From assembly GCA_037127315.1 (NCBI GenBank), contig JBBBDQ010000230.1:775001-839000 (forward strand): 64,000 bases of DNA, in the 5' to 3' direction. The stretch is from Ascarosepion bandense. Taxonomy: Eukaryota > Mollusca > Cephalopoda > Sepiida > Sepiidae. The notes beneath the pieces are model-generated. The model saw nothing but the letters and a program-made list of their open reading frames with translations, was not told the DNA's origin and did not search any database. The first letter of the stretch is position 1, and every line of letters begins with the position of its first letter. Both the position numbers and the translations under genes were made by a program. Below are positions 42,601-51,910 of this stretch, in pieces.

Positions 42601-43205
42601 ACACTATTAAAGTTACTGCGAATACCTCGTATATTTGTGAAGGTAACGCACATAGGTTTGGGCGATTTACGACTAGCTGGTTTAGGCTTGCTATATTTTT
42701 TTTAATTTCATGCTGGTTTTTTGTTGTGGATAGAGAGAGGTCTAGAGTAGGGTCAGATGGTCGTTTATTACAGCAGGTGAAGGATGGTGAATGGCGCCGC
42801 CTGCAGCATAATGTGGCCTCGGGGTTGCCCATCGGAAATTCATGCAGGGACGCTCGTCCATGCGCGAAATGGCACTACAGGAACCACGATATTATTCAAC
42901 TGTTGATCAGAGCAGCCTCTCAAGACGCTACGCAAGAGTTCGGGCTCCTAATTACCAGTCGGAAGCAGCAACCAGGAAACTGCCAACCCGGTACCCTCAG
43001 AATGAAGAGACATTGCCACCATACTCACCAACTGCAAAAAGCTTCCAGCCGAACCGACATAAAGACCGAAAAAGAGAGAGATGAACCGGGAACCCCTTCC
43101 TAAACAAGAAACAAGGCGATCACCTCTACTCCTGTCCAAAAGAAGGGGGTGGAGTGTGAGACCGGGCGATAGAAGGTACTATCTACTCCAATAAAAAAAA
43201 GAATG
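39667..43205 (-). mobile_element. Near-full-length LINE copy, frameshifted, with 5' end
   Basis: Minus strand: poly(A) seen as T run 39667-39684, the conserved 3' tail (39686-39745), coding region to about 42660, then a 5' region to about 43205 ending in the monomer head (GGAGTAGATAG at about 43190, CGCCCGGTCTCACACTCC). This copy supplies the link between the LINE 5' end and the head of the short elements. The 42690-43190 region has no ORF with recognised ORF1 features. Confidence 0.88.
39694..42660 (-). pseudogene. LINE endonuclease/reverse transcriptase, broken
   Basis: Homologous throughout to the 962-aa ORF. 42653-41829 encodes the endonuclease (FTNIRGIR, CETNLDPS, GDFNAHHT, DLCFTS, SDHAVVS). 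41828-41568 is out of frame, where ATTTAGTTGGA is triplicated (about 41812-41838), a likely cause of the break. 41567-40368 holds the RT with LDISKAFA, where the second aspartate of SKAFD is Ala, plus GVPQGSILGP and YADD. The C-terminal domain continues in another frame (40563-39694). At least two frameshifts make it inactive, though identity to the intact copy is high. Confidence 0.93.
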
Positions 43206-43264
43206 AATGTGTGCCTGAAGTTAACTTAAATCCGCATCTTATTTGTTAGATAGTAAGATTCCTA

Positions 43265-43975
43265 TAATGCATTCAGAAAGTTAGAGTTTAATATTGAGAA
43301 ATGGAAGGAATTCGTTTAAAACAAAGAAAAATACTAGATCGTTATCATATGTATGTCCTCCAACATGGCAGTAAATTCTGAATAATTTCCTCAAAGATGA
43401 AGGAAATACTCGAAGTGTGGTTCTCTACAAAGGTGTTGAGGATACTATGGAGCGATCATGTGAAAAATTACAAAGTTTTACAAAGAATGAAAACGAAAAT
43501 GAAACTTATACTTGACATTAGGAAGATTCAGCTGAAATCTCTGGGTCATGTTAGGGGCAAGGAAAGTTTGAAGAATCCGATACTCACTAGGCAGACAATG
43601 AAAATGAGAAACGTAGCTAAACTGCTTGTGACATACGGACAGGTAACGACCTCAGTAGATACACAAAGATAGAAAAAGGCGTAAGACAAGGATGTGTCTT
43701 TTCACCGGATTTGTTCAACCTATACAGCGAGAATATTTTGAGGACCCTAGATGACACACCAGGATTTGTTATTGGAGGCCACAACCTGAACAACATAAGA
43801 TACGCGGACGATACAGTGCTGATTGCGGACACGGAAAGCAAACTACAAGACCTCATAAAGAAATGAGTAGAAGAGTAAGGTTCCAGTGAAATAAAGGACA
43901 AAATATATTGAGAGCAGGAAGGAATTGGAAGATGTAGAGAGCCATGATTACCTATACCCGGAAGGAACACGGCAC
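43265..43975 (+). mobile_element. RTE-type LINE pieces in rearranged order
   Basis: 43265-43640 corresponds to the region after the RT core (GGAATTCGTTTAAAACAAAG, EVWFSTKVLRILWSDHVKN, IRKIQLKSLGHVRGKESLKN, LTRQ). 43640-43870 then encodes the RT core itself ([31 protein letters not shown]), which should precede the first block. 43920-43975 resembles the element's last codons (GGAAGGAACACGGCACATG). Either two partial insertions lie head to tail or one copy was rearranged. Distinct from the Jockey/CR1-type LINE. Confidence 0.82.
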
Positions 43976-44839
43976 ATGATTTTTCTTACAATTTAAACAA
44001 ATATTTTCTGGTTTTAAATAATCTATAAGTAGTTGATATATTTAAAATAATTTTGTCAGTTTTTGGTAAAGAATCAATAAACCCAATTTAATCTGAAGAA
44101 TATATTCACATGCTTCAAAGCTGACTATTGAGTAATTTATCAAAAATGATTCGAATGAATCAAATTAATAGAACTTTTCCCAACAAAAATAAACATTACA
44201 ATCGATCACTATTAAAAAAAATGTGATAATTCTAAAACAAATTGCCGCAAAGAATAGCTCAGAGAATCAACAGAAAATTTTAGTAATATTGTCGGAGTAA
44301 TTCCGATTTTAATGATGCTTTTAAGTGTTTTTTATCACGAAAGATTCGGCCTTCAGTAACCGAGACATTCTCATTGGGTTTGATTTGTAAAATTTTTCTA
44401 TTAAAACAATTTTTCATTAAAATAGTTTCCTCAATCAGATAACTCTAACGTCTATTTTAAGTAATTATGGAAGTGTTTTGCCCTAATATTTTGTTTACAG
44501 TAATGTGGAACGTCAGTGATCAAATCCTTATACTCTGTATAACTTCGATGATCGACACTTATTTTTCAAATCTGATGTTTACAATAGAGCGTGGAATTAT
44601 TTTATGTAATCTTTCTTCCTTCGTGATGCCTGGAACATAATCAAAGTCGAGTATGATGATGGCAATCGTAATATTAGTTGTTTCCCTATAAAGAAGCATT
44701 TGGCTTTCATTAACTCAAGCATAAAGTATTGCAGTCGTTTGAAGTATATAGTTGTTCTCTTAACACACTTCTTTAGAAAAGCAATCCTAGAAAAAAACCG
44801 GTAGCTGTTATCATTCTTTCTAGTAGAGATTGGGATTCA
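43976..44839. other. Unassigned AT-rich interval
   Basis: No gene or repeat recognised. 44840-44890 contains GTGTGGTGTCTTCAGGAGA, resembling the end of the dispersed hammerhead-like repeat. Confidence 0.45.
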
Positions 44840-45135
44840 GGGTGTGTAGGGTGTGGTGTCTTCAGGAGACATTTTTATAAAATTCTTCAGTTTTATGATC
44901 AAGTGTTCTGAAGAGTGAATGCAATCTCTGCGCAATTTTAATAGTGAAAACTCACTAATTTTATTTTGATTAGTGAAAAGTAACTAGTTTTATTTTATTT
45001 ATTACTATGGATAGTCCATCTCTTGATAACGAGCACTTTAATTACCAATTCTGCTTACCTTACAAACGTTATCTTCCCAAAATAATATGGTCGATCGTGT
45101 TTCTTCATAAATACAACTTTATCACATACACACAC

Positions 45136-45141
45136 ACTCAC

Positions 45142-45175
<34 letters not shown>

Positions 45176-45321
45176 AGAAAAAAAGAGAGAGAAATACAAT
45201 TACAAACACGAATACTAACACATACAAATACAAACATACACACACAAAACACACACACAAAACACACACACGTGCATATATATTATATATAAGACAAACA
45301 CACAAAATTCGAATGAAGAAA

Positions 45322-45372
<51 letters not shown>
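45136..45372. repeat. (GA)n and (CA)n low-complexity block
   Basis: GA/GAAA tract 45140-45192 followed by imperfect CA repeats and a perfect (CA)n at 45326-45372. Translated frames across it are low-complexity artefacts. Confidence 0.95.
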
Positions 45373-45376
<4 letters not shown>

Positions 45377-45671
45377 TTCAAATAATATCCCAAAAGCAAT
45401 AAAAAGAACTAGATGACCCGTAGAGTAGAATTGATCAAAATCGCGGAAAACAGTTTCAGAGTATAAAGGCGAAATCGAATTTTCTAAGTCAGTGAAAAAA
45501 AATCTTTACAGACAACGACGATGACAAAAAAAACTGAACGTGCAAGTGTGACAAAAAAAAAACAACTTGCACGTATAAACTCTTTGACCTTATTGGTCAC
45601 CACTATCTATAGATGATACCTTGACCATCAGAAAAGCAAACGATCTCGATATATGTGAAGTCAGATGTTTA

Positions 45672-45720
45672 TTCGCCTGATGTGAGTGAAATTTAGACTC
45701 GAAACACGTGTAACCTGACA
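45672..45720 (+). ncRNA. Degenerate Penelope-type hammerhead
   Basis: Relative of 6578-6623: CTGATGT (core A changed to T) at 45677-45683, GAG/CTC stem II, GAAA 45701-45704, and ACA/TGT stem III with loop CG and cleavage triplet GTA. Stem I is not restored (ATTCGC versus ACCTGAC). The flank CATTATAGATACGTAATGTA matches the 6.6-kb copy. Probably inactive. Confidence 0.5.
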
Positions 45721-45859
45721 AATACCACTATGGACAGGTAATGTATCAAACAATACCATTATAGATACGTAATGTATCATACAAAAAGTAAACAATATTA
45801 ATAATATTAACAACAATAAATGTACACTTTAATCAAAACGTTCACTGTTTCTCGCACTT

Positions 45860-45861
45860 TT

Positions 45862-45935
<74 letters not shown>
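45860..45935. repeat. (TC)n(TA)n compound microsatellite
   Basis: TC tract to 45897 then TA tract to 45933. Confidence 0.96.
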
Positions 45936-45936
<1 letters not shown>

Positions 45937-46591
45937 GTGTATTTAAGTTAGAAACTTTCTTTCAAATCATTTTTATTTAATGCGGCCGACAAGAAAGATT
46001 TAATTTATTTTATTAATATTTTCCGTCATTCTAACTTTTATTTGGACGAGTTAGGGAATGTAAAAGTTGTAGGCAATTTTAATTGTCCCAATCGCTTTCG
46101 GCCACTTCTATAGGCAATTTTAACATGTTTTTATGTTATTATTATTTTCCTCATTTACACGCTGCTACGTAGCAAAATATTTTTGTATTGTATTTTGCAA
46201 AATGAATGTTCATTTCAAGCTCCTACGTGCCGCATCCTAGTAGAATTCGCGTGAGCATCTTTTTATTAAAAAGAACTTTCAACACTCTGCTATTAAATGA
46301 TGAAGTGCTTCCAAAGAATTCATTCAAGGATTTTGTATTTTTAATCCGACGTTAGTCTTATTAATTGACACATTTTTCTCTTTTAGAAAAATCATATCAA
46401 AGTAAAGTGTCCTACCACAGGATTCGACCCTGTGTCCAAATTCTCAGGAGATACAACCTGATTAGACAGTTGCTTCTTTTGCCAGAGAAGGTGATACATT
46501 TTCTTTAATAAATATTTAACAAATACGCAGTTCATTAGTCTAAATAAATACTGTTTAAAGTAAAAGGAAACTTCTTCTTCAATATGGGTAT
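45936..46591. other. Unassigned interval with tRNA-like trace
   Basis: The minus strand near 46430 has CAGGGTCGAATCCTG, B-box-like, comparable with 3130-3150. Otherwise nothing recognised. Confidence 0.4.
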
Positions 46592-46880
46592 GTGCGTTGT
46601 GGTGCAGTGGATATCGACTCAGAACAACAAATCGGGGAACCAAGTTCGAATTTTACTTGCATTCACTAACGCACAAATACCCTTGGAAAATATATTAATC
46701 CGTCTTTTCAAGTTATGGGTTAAATAACAGGACAGATTGGGTTCTATAACCTTGGTCGGCAAACCAGTCTACCACAGAAAGCAATGGCAACCTACTGCGG
46801 AATAATCTTCTGCCCAGACAGTCGTATCTTTTTCGAGACATGATTGCCTAAAGCGTGTATCACGTATGGCACTTAAATGA
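46592..46880 (+). mobile_element. tRNA-derived SINE (SINE-B), reference copy
   Basis: Full-length SINE. Its head TGTGCGTTGTGGTGCAGTGG contains an exact RNA polymerase III A box TGGTGCAGTGG (46600-46610). The B box AGTTCGAATTT is at 46643-46653, 33 bp downstream. The body has CACTAACGCACAAATACCC, TATGGGTTAAATAACAGG and GCAATGGCAACCTACTGCGG. The tail has a TTTCGAGACATGATTGCC segment and GTGTATCACGTATGGCACTT. It has no ORF; mobilisation would rely on a LINE or other reverse transcriptase in trans. Confidence 0.9.
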
Positions 46881-47631
46881 CTAAAAGTAACCTTTGCAGC
46901 AAAAAAAAAAAATAAAAGAATATTGTTCGTTATTCTAAGCATATCTAGGCACATAGAAATATAGTAATTGCTGTGCCCGGAGAACTGCAGCAGCCAGTGG
47001 TATATCTATACACTATATGCCACGAAGGGTTTCAATTGCTACACCGTGATATTAGAATTTCGCAAGTATCAAAGGTGAAAATTTAAAAATAAATGAAAAA
47101 GAATTCTTTTTTTTGCCATCTTCGTGATCAAAACTAAGATACAATATTTCAAAATATCCAATATCAAAGATAAAATTTAATGTATCTTATTCCATGTGTC
47201 TGCGGGAAAACATATTTCGATTTTCAATTTTAGAAAAAATCGAGTAGATGCCAAAGTTTCCATGGAAAGAAAATATAATTAATATTTTTAAGAAGAAATT
47301 TACGTGCTGTAAATAAGAGACATTTGTACGCATATTCGCCTTTACTCACCATTTTAATATTTAATCAAAAAGGATATGTGACGTTACGTGTATTGCTGTA
47401 GGTAAGCTGCGGCCGTTTGAAATATGGTTGCTATAGGATGTAGACCTGATTTAACATCATTTAGACATGGAATGTTTAGCAAACAGGGTCAAACGTGACC
47501 TCAGTGAGATGTAGTGTCAAAAAGACACTGATTATTTTAACCATGCCATAAGTTTGTTTTTTAATTTTTAATATATAAACTGTTCTACAATGCTTAATGT
47601 TTTACATGATGTACATTTGTAGTGTAATATA
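46881..47631. other. Unassigned interval
   Basis: AT-rich, no gene recognised. Confidence 0.45.
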
Positions 47632-47905
47632 GACCGGTTCGGAATGAGAAATCAATAGAGCCTGGTTCGAATCCCAGTCGAATTCGTAATATTCACTTAC
47701 GTACAAATATACTTTGGAAAGGTATTAATCCAAATTTTCTCTCTCCAGCTATGGGTTGAAAAACATGGCAGAATAGGTTCTACAACCTTGACTGGCAACT
47801 GGTCTATCACAGAAACAAATAGTAAATTACCGGAGAAAAATCTTCAGCCAAGCCAGTCATAGATCGAAGGAGACATGATGGTGTATCACGTATGGCAATT
47901 AAGTA
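47632..47905 (+). mobile_element. SINE-B copy with consensus B box
   Basis: B box GGTTCGAATCC (47664-47674) is a perfect consensus. The A-box region is degraded. The body and tail follow the 46592 copy but the terminal hairpin is disrupted (GATCGAAGGAGACATGATGG). A stray tail piece in the opposite sense is at 47944-48008. Confidence 0.85.
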
Positions 47906-48324
47906 AAATTGTTAAAATTATATTTTGGAAAACAGTTTGCCATACGTCATACACGCTGGGCGATCATGTCTCTTTCCTGTTTGATCAAGATTGTATTGCG
48001 TATGGCAATGTTCCAGATAATATTTATTAATATATATTTTATAGTTCTGTTATATTACATTGAGCAGTTTTATTTACACCAGAAAAATATTTATATACGC
48101 TTTTATAAAAATTAATTGAAACAACTGTATAGTTTGCTTTCTTTCACTATACCGTCAGTTTAAATCCATAAGAATGACAGGGTGTAATCGATTTCTTTTA
48201 TTTTTTTCTCAGAATAGGTCATTTGCAAGGTTGTGCAAATAATATGAATCTATTTTCAGCGGTTATAGTGAGATTTGTTTAGATTTGTTTAGAGAATATT
48301 GCATCATACTTTGTTTAATCAGGT

Positions 48325-48625
48325 TTTTATCACGCCCAGAGGCTATTGTATTGGCTGTCGATTAGTTGTCCTACGGCCATAGTCTGCTATGAACGTTAAT
48401 CCAAGAAAACGTATGCTGCACGTACACACTGGCAAAGTCTTACAGAGAGATTGCGGATATTGTTGGCATCAGCCTCTCAACTGTAAGCCGTGTCGTCAAG
48501 GTGAAAATACAAATAGATCCATCGGTTCAAAACGTGAAGGAAAATTCGGTCTAAAAATGATTAGGGAAAGTGTGAATGATTGCAAGAAGATTATTTTCCA
48601 TTCTTTCAATTAATTTACACAATGT
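48325..48625 (+). pseudogene. Tc1-like transposase N-terminal relic, copy 2
   Basis: 48389-48613 reads NPRKRMLHVHTGKVLQRDCG, then with a shift EIADIVGISLSTVSRVVKVK-like codons (GATTGCGGATATTGTTGGC, CTCAACTGTAAGCCGTGTCG), the Tc1/mariner helix-turn-helix, then KREGKFGLK. Collinear with 31020-31335. Frameshifted and missing the DDE domain. Confidence 0.7.
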
Positions 48626-48685
48626 GCAGGTGAGTGTGCTTGCGTGCATATGCATACGTAAATTGACTTTATATATATATATATA

Positions 48686-49333
48686 TAGTACTGTGCAAAC
48701 GTATTAGGACAAGGAAAACTTTATCTTTTATGAGGCATCAAAATAAAGTTTAAAACCACCCCTGTCCTAACACTTTTGCAAACTACCGTTAGTGTGCAAA
48801 ATTATTAAGACAGGGGTGATTTTCCTGAAAACGTCACTGAAATTCAAATACAGGGTGAAAAACCAAGTAAATTGCTAATAAATATTGATTATTTAAAACT
48901 AGGTGTAAAAGAAATGTATTAAAAAGACGTTATATTTAATTTTTCCTATGTTCTATTAAAGAAGTTATTTTGAAACTACTAATTATTCTATTATCGTTGG
49001 ATATGACTGAATTTTTTCTTCTTCCCTTCCACTCGTACTGATAAATCTAATGTTATTTCGTAAGACACCGTTTGGGAACAAATACAAGCTGTTTGGCAGG
49101 AGATACCATTAGATACATTAAAGAAGCTTGTGTTGTCAATGCCTGACAGAATTAAGGCTGTGATCAAAGCAAAAGGCTATTATACTAAATATTTAATTTA
49201 TTTTGCAACAAGTAGTTTTTCTTGTTAAAGCATTTGATGAGTAAATCGAATAAAATTACTTTAATTAAATTGTTTATTTTCTGTCATTATGCCTCATAAA
49301 AGACAAAATAGTTAATACTTTTGCACAGTACTG
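48686..49333 (+). mobile_element. Internally deleted Tc1/mariner element with both ends
   Basis: The 648-bp element is flanked by TA (48684-48685, 49334-49335). The ends are inverted repeats: TAGTACTGTGCAAACGTATT at left, and the complement of CAGTACTGTGCAAAAGTATT at right, extending to the shared CTTTTATGAGGCAT. Inside the left end is a second inverted pair (48757-48780 and 48795-48818) bearing TIR-like motifs, as in IR/DR-type Tc1 ends. Near the right end, VWEQIQAVWQEIPLDTLKKL then SMPDRIKAVIKAKGYYTKY (about 49070-49190) is the transposase C terminus. The catalytic core is deleted. Confidence 0.87.
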
Positions 49334-49350
49334 TATATATATATATATAA

Positions 49351-49669
49351 TCTTATTTATAAATGGAACTTTGTCTGTCTGTGTATGTGTGCGCGCGCGT
49401 GTGTGTTTGTGGGTGTGTGTGTGTGTCCGTTACCTATAAACTCCGAAACGGCTGAACCCATTTTCTTGAAAATTTACACAGTGGTACTATAAGAGTCTGC
49501 GAGTGTTCTTAGCTAAGTTTTGTGTCGAGGTACCCCGATAAATATCGAAAATCGATAATGGAAAAAATCGGGTTATAGAAGGAGTGGTCCGATTTTAATC
49601 AAATTTGATACACTCATATACAAAGACATAAGAAACGATATTCAGAAGTTTCAATAGTGCAGAAAATCG

Positions 49670-49706
<37 letters not shown>

Positions 49707-50090
49707 AAGGCAAGATATTTGTGTGTGTGTGTGTCTGTTTATCTGCCTGTATGTCTGTATTTTTCAGACCTTTTATTTTAGTTTTTGCTTCGGGTTTGGC
49801 TCTAAGTAGGTATAATTGTAGTTCTTAGTCTCAGACATGATACCATTTACTCAGAGGACTTATTTAGCCTTCAAAATTCAGTTCACGACGAAAAAGATTT
49901 ATTTGATATCGATACCAGGAAATCAAACTTACATCCATTCATTTTCCTTTCAGTCTACGGTTTCGCTTTAACTGGAAACAACTATTGCTTTTTAGTTTTT
50001 TGTGCCTACATCCAAAGAGTCTGAGTTCCAGGACCATGGATTAGTTTTAATGCTTTTATTACGCCCGAGCAAAGCCGGGCTATACTGCTT
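49351..50090 (+). mobile_element. Helitron-like non-autonomous element
   Basis: Starts A|TCTTATTTATAAATGG, then a TGTCTGTCTGTGT-rich zone and CCGTTACCTATAAACTCCGA, TATCGAAAATCGATAATGG and ATCGGGTTATAGAAGGAGTG, shared with 60729-61105. A (TA)n tract (49670-49704) and about 360 bp of extra sequence are inserted before the shared end (CCCGAGCAAAGCCGGGCTAT). No Rep/helicase coding. The Helitron call rests on the 5' TC, 3' hairpin and CTRR-like end. Confidence 0.55.
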
Positions 50091-50100
50091 ATATATATAT

Positions 50101-50756
50101 ATATTTTTTTTTTTTTTTTAATCATTTCACCCCGAGCAAGGCAGAAACGCCACTGATGTGCAGGGGGTTACATAAATGTAGAAAGATTAATTAGAAAAGA
50201 GTGAGGAGTACAAGCTAGTTAGAAAGGAACAATAGAAAGCTGAGAAAGCAGGTGCAATGACAGATACATGGGCGGAGAGAACGTGAAGATTATACGGGGG
50301 GGGGGAGAGCTAGAGTCCAGTGGTTAGTAGGTGAGTATTAACTTTGCTTTTGAATTTCTGGAGGTCATAGCCGTCAGGAAAGCAAGAATATGGGAGTGAG
50401 TTCCACAGGCGGGAAGTGCGAGAGAGGAAGCTGCAGAAGTAGAATTGTCGTCTGCGTTTGGCTAACCTGACTGTGAATGGGTGGGACCCAGTTGCCAGTC
50501 TGGTTGCACGGGTAAACACCTGTAGAGGAGGCATCAGTGACTTAAGCTCATCCGAGCAGAAGCCATGAAAGTATTTATAGAAGAGACAGAGGGAGGCCAC
50601 ATTTCGACGATGGGAAAGTGGCTGCAGACGAGTCGCCAGGTCAGTACCTATCACATTACAGACTCTCCTTTGGAGCTTGTCAAGAACACTGAGGAGAACG
50701 GCAGGGGCACCTGACCATAAATGGCAGCAGTACTCCATGCACGGACGGATGGTTAA
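50101..50756 (-). mobile_element. LINE 3' fragment, second subfamily
   Basis: Poly(T) 50105-50120, tail ATCATTTCACCCCGAGCAAG, and coding on the minus strand 50738-50310: EYCCHLWSGAPAVLLSVLDK, LQRRVCNVIGTDLATRLQPL, LFYKYFHGFCSDELKSLMPP and SRLWNSLPYSCFPDGYDLQK. This C-terminal frame is open. Its tail (CACATCAGTGGCGTTTC) is closer to the short-element tail than that of the 10263 copy, suggesting the source subfamily of those elements. Confidence 0.88.
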
Positions 50757-51312
50757 TCATTTCATCCCAAGCAAGTCAGTTGTGCGGTCACTGGTGCTCA
50801 GGAGAATACGTAAGAGGAGAGCGATGAGAAAGAGGAACAAGTTGTAGTAGGTGTCAGAAAATGGGTAAGAGAATAATAAGTACACTGATGTGTAAAGAGC
50901 TGCATGTGAGTAGAATGGAAATACAAGGGTTATCAGGGAAATGATGCGAGGCAAGTAGATAAGAGATGGCAATTGACCTTATATTTAAATTCTTGCAGAT
51001 TTTAACTCTCAGGGAAGCAAGTCTACAGAAAGGAATTCCACAGGCGAGAAGTGCAAGAAAAGAAGATGAGAGTAGAAACTGCGGTTTCACTTTATTGGTT
51101 TCCCTATAAAACTTTGAGACCAAATTACTTGTCTATTCAATACATGGGCGGATGGTAAATTTATAGATGTGCTGAATGAATTCAGACGAGAAAAACGTTC
51201 TGGCCCTTCAGAGCAGCAGATTTAGCTTTGGATTCGATGTAGTCATTCCACTTGAGGTCGGCTAAGAAATATAGGCCGAGTAAGCGCAGTGTTTTGCTTT
51301 CAGTGAGACTTG

Positions 51313-51313
<1 letters not shown>
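50757..51313 (-). mobile_element. Older LINE 3' fragment joined or nested, ending at (TA)n
   Basis: Begins with a new LINE tail (ATCATTTCATCCCAAGCAAG) in the middle of the preceding fragment's sequence. Coding similarity runs over 50975-51115 (FQGS-like, GIPFCR). After about 51130 it jumps to ACATGGGCGGATGGTAAATT and continues with DLKWNDYIES-like and LPESKTL-like segments to 51313. CGGATGGT occurs at both 50745-50753 and 51147-51155, so 50757-51135 could be an insertion within one host fragment. Confidence 0.7.

Positions 51314-51362
<49 letters not shown>
51314..51362. repeat. (TA)n microsatellite at LINE truncation point
   Basis: 49 bp of TA beginning inside the LINE coding sequence (after ACTTGCC), the same junction type as at 909. 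Confidence 0.97.
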
Positions 51363-51366
<4 letters not shown>

Positions 51367-51452
51367 AAAGTATTGATTGTTTAATACTTAGTTTAATACA
51401 TAGTTTAATACTTAGTTTAATACATAAATTATGTCAAAATGCATCCACACTA

Positions 51453-51684
51453 AAAAATACCTCTTCATACAACTATGGATGAAAACGTCATAATTCGTTT
51501 GAATGTAAACAATGCGCATTCATAAATACTAGGCCACGTGAATGTTCAAATAAAATACAAGAGCGTTCTTAAAATGAAAAACGGTAAAAGGTAAAATCAG
51601 TTATTAAAAATTGCCTGAAGACATCACTCATGGTAGAAAGCAAGTTAGCGAAATAATTCGTTTAAAAACGAAAAATATATTGTA

Positions 51685-51714
<30 letters not shown>
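51453..51714 (+). mobile_element. Dispersed TA-tailed repeat with hammerhead-like end, copy 2
   Basis: Starts near AATACCTCTTCATACAACTA and has GGCCACGTGAATGTTC and GGTAAAATCAGTTATTAAAA, then a hammerhead-like fold at 51611-51651, AATAATTCGTTTAAAAACG and a terminal (TA)n (51690-51714). Collinear with 61616-61835 and, inverted, 8643-8868. Confidence 0.72.
51611..51651 (+). ncRNA. Hammerhead-like ribozyme in dispersed repeat, copy 2
   Basis: Stem I TTGC (51611-51614)/GCGA (51648-51651); core CTGAAGA 51615-51621; stem II ATCA/TGGT (51623-51626, 51631-51634) with an unpaired C and A at its base; GAAA 51636-51639; stem III AGC/GTT with 2-nt loop; cleavage triplet TTA ending 51647. The mismatched base pair next to the core is atypical and could reduce activity. 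Confidence 0.5.
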
Positions 51715-51718
<4 letters not shown>

Positions 51719-51839
51719 CCAAGTGAAGAGGATTCAAGGTTTTTTTTTATTTTGAGTGCTCTGGCATTTATTTTATTATAAACAGTGCTCAATATATTGA
51801 GTATTATAGAGCTTAATATAATATAATTATATGGTTATG

Positions 51840-51910
51840 TCAATTTTACATTGCGAAATGGAATTTTCTATGTTTCGAGATTAATTCTCATCATCAGGCA
51901 ATGTTGGTGT
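51840..51910 (-). ncRNA. Hammerhead-like motif with perfect stem I
   Basis: On the minus strand, ACATTGC precedes CTGATGA, then T, a GAGA/TCTC stem and GAAAC; 19 nt later GCAATGT pairs perfectly with the first segment (7 bp). An extra U at the base of stem II and no clear stem III are against full activity. Possibly a Penelope-terminal relic. Confidence 0.35.

Noticed and set aside
42842..43084. Plus-strand frame opposite the LINE 5' region, proline- and charge-rich
   Set aside because: It is antisense to the LINE 5' UTR and has no family resemblance. A LINE ORF1 on the minus strand was also sought here but no zinc-knuckle or coiled-coil pattern was seen.
49440..49470. CTCCGAAACGGCTGA as a hammerhead GAAA box (also at 60800-60830)
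   Set aside because: The box order is wrong: CTGA follows rather than precedes GAAA with no pairing stems. It is the conserved lead of the Helitron-like repeat.
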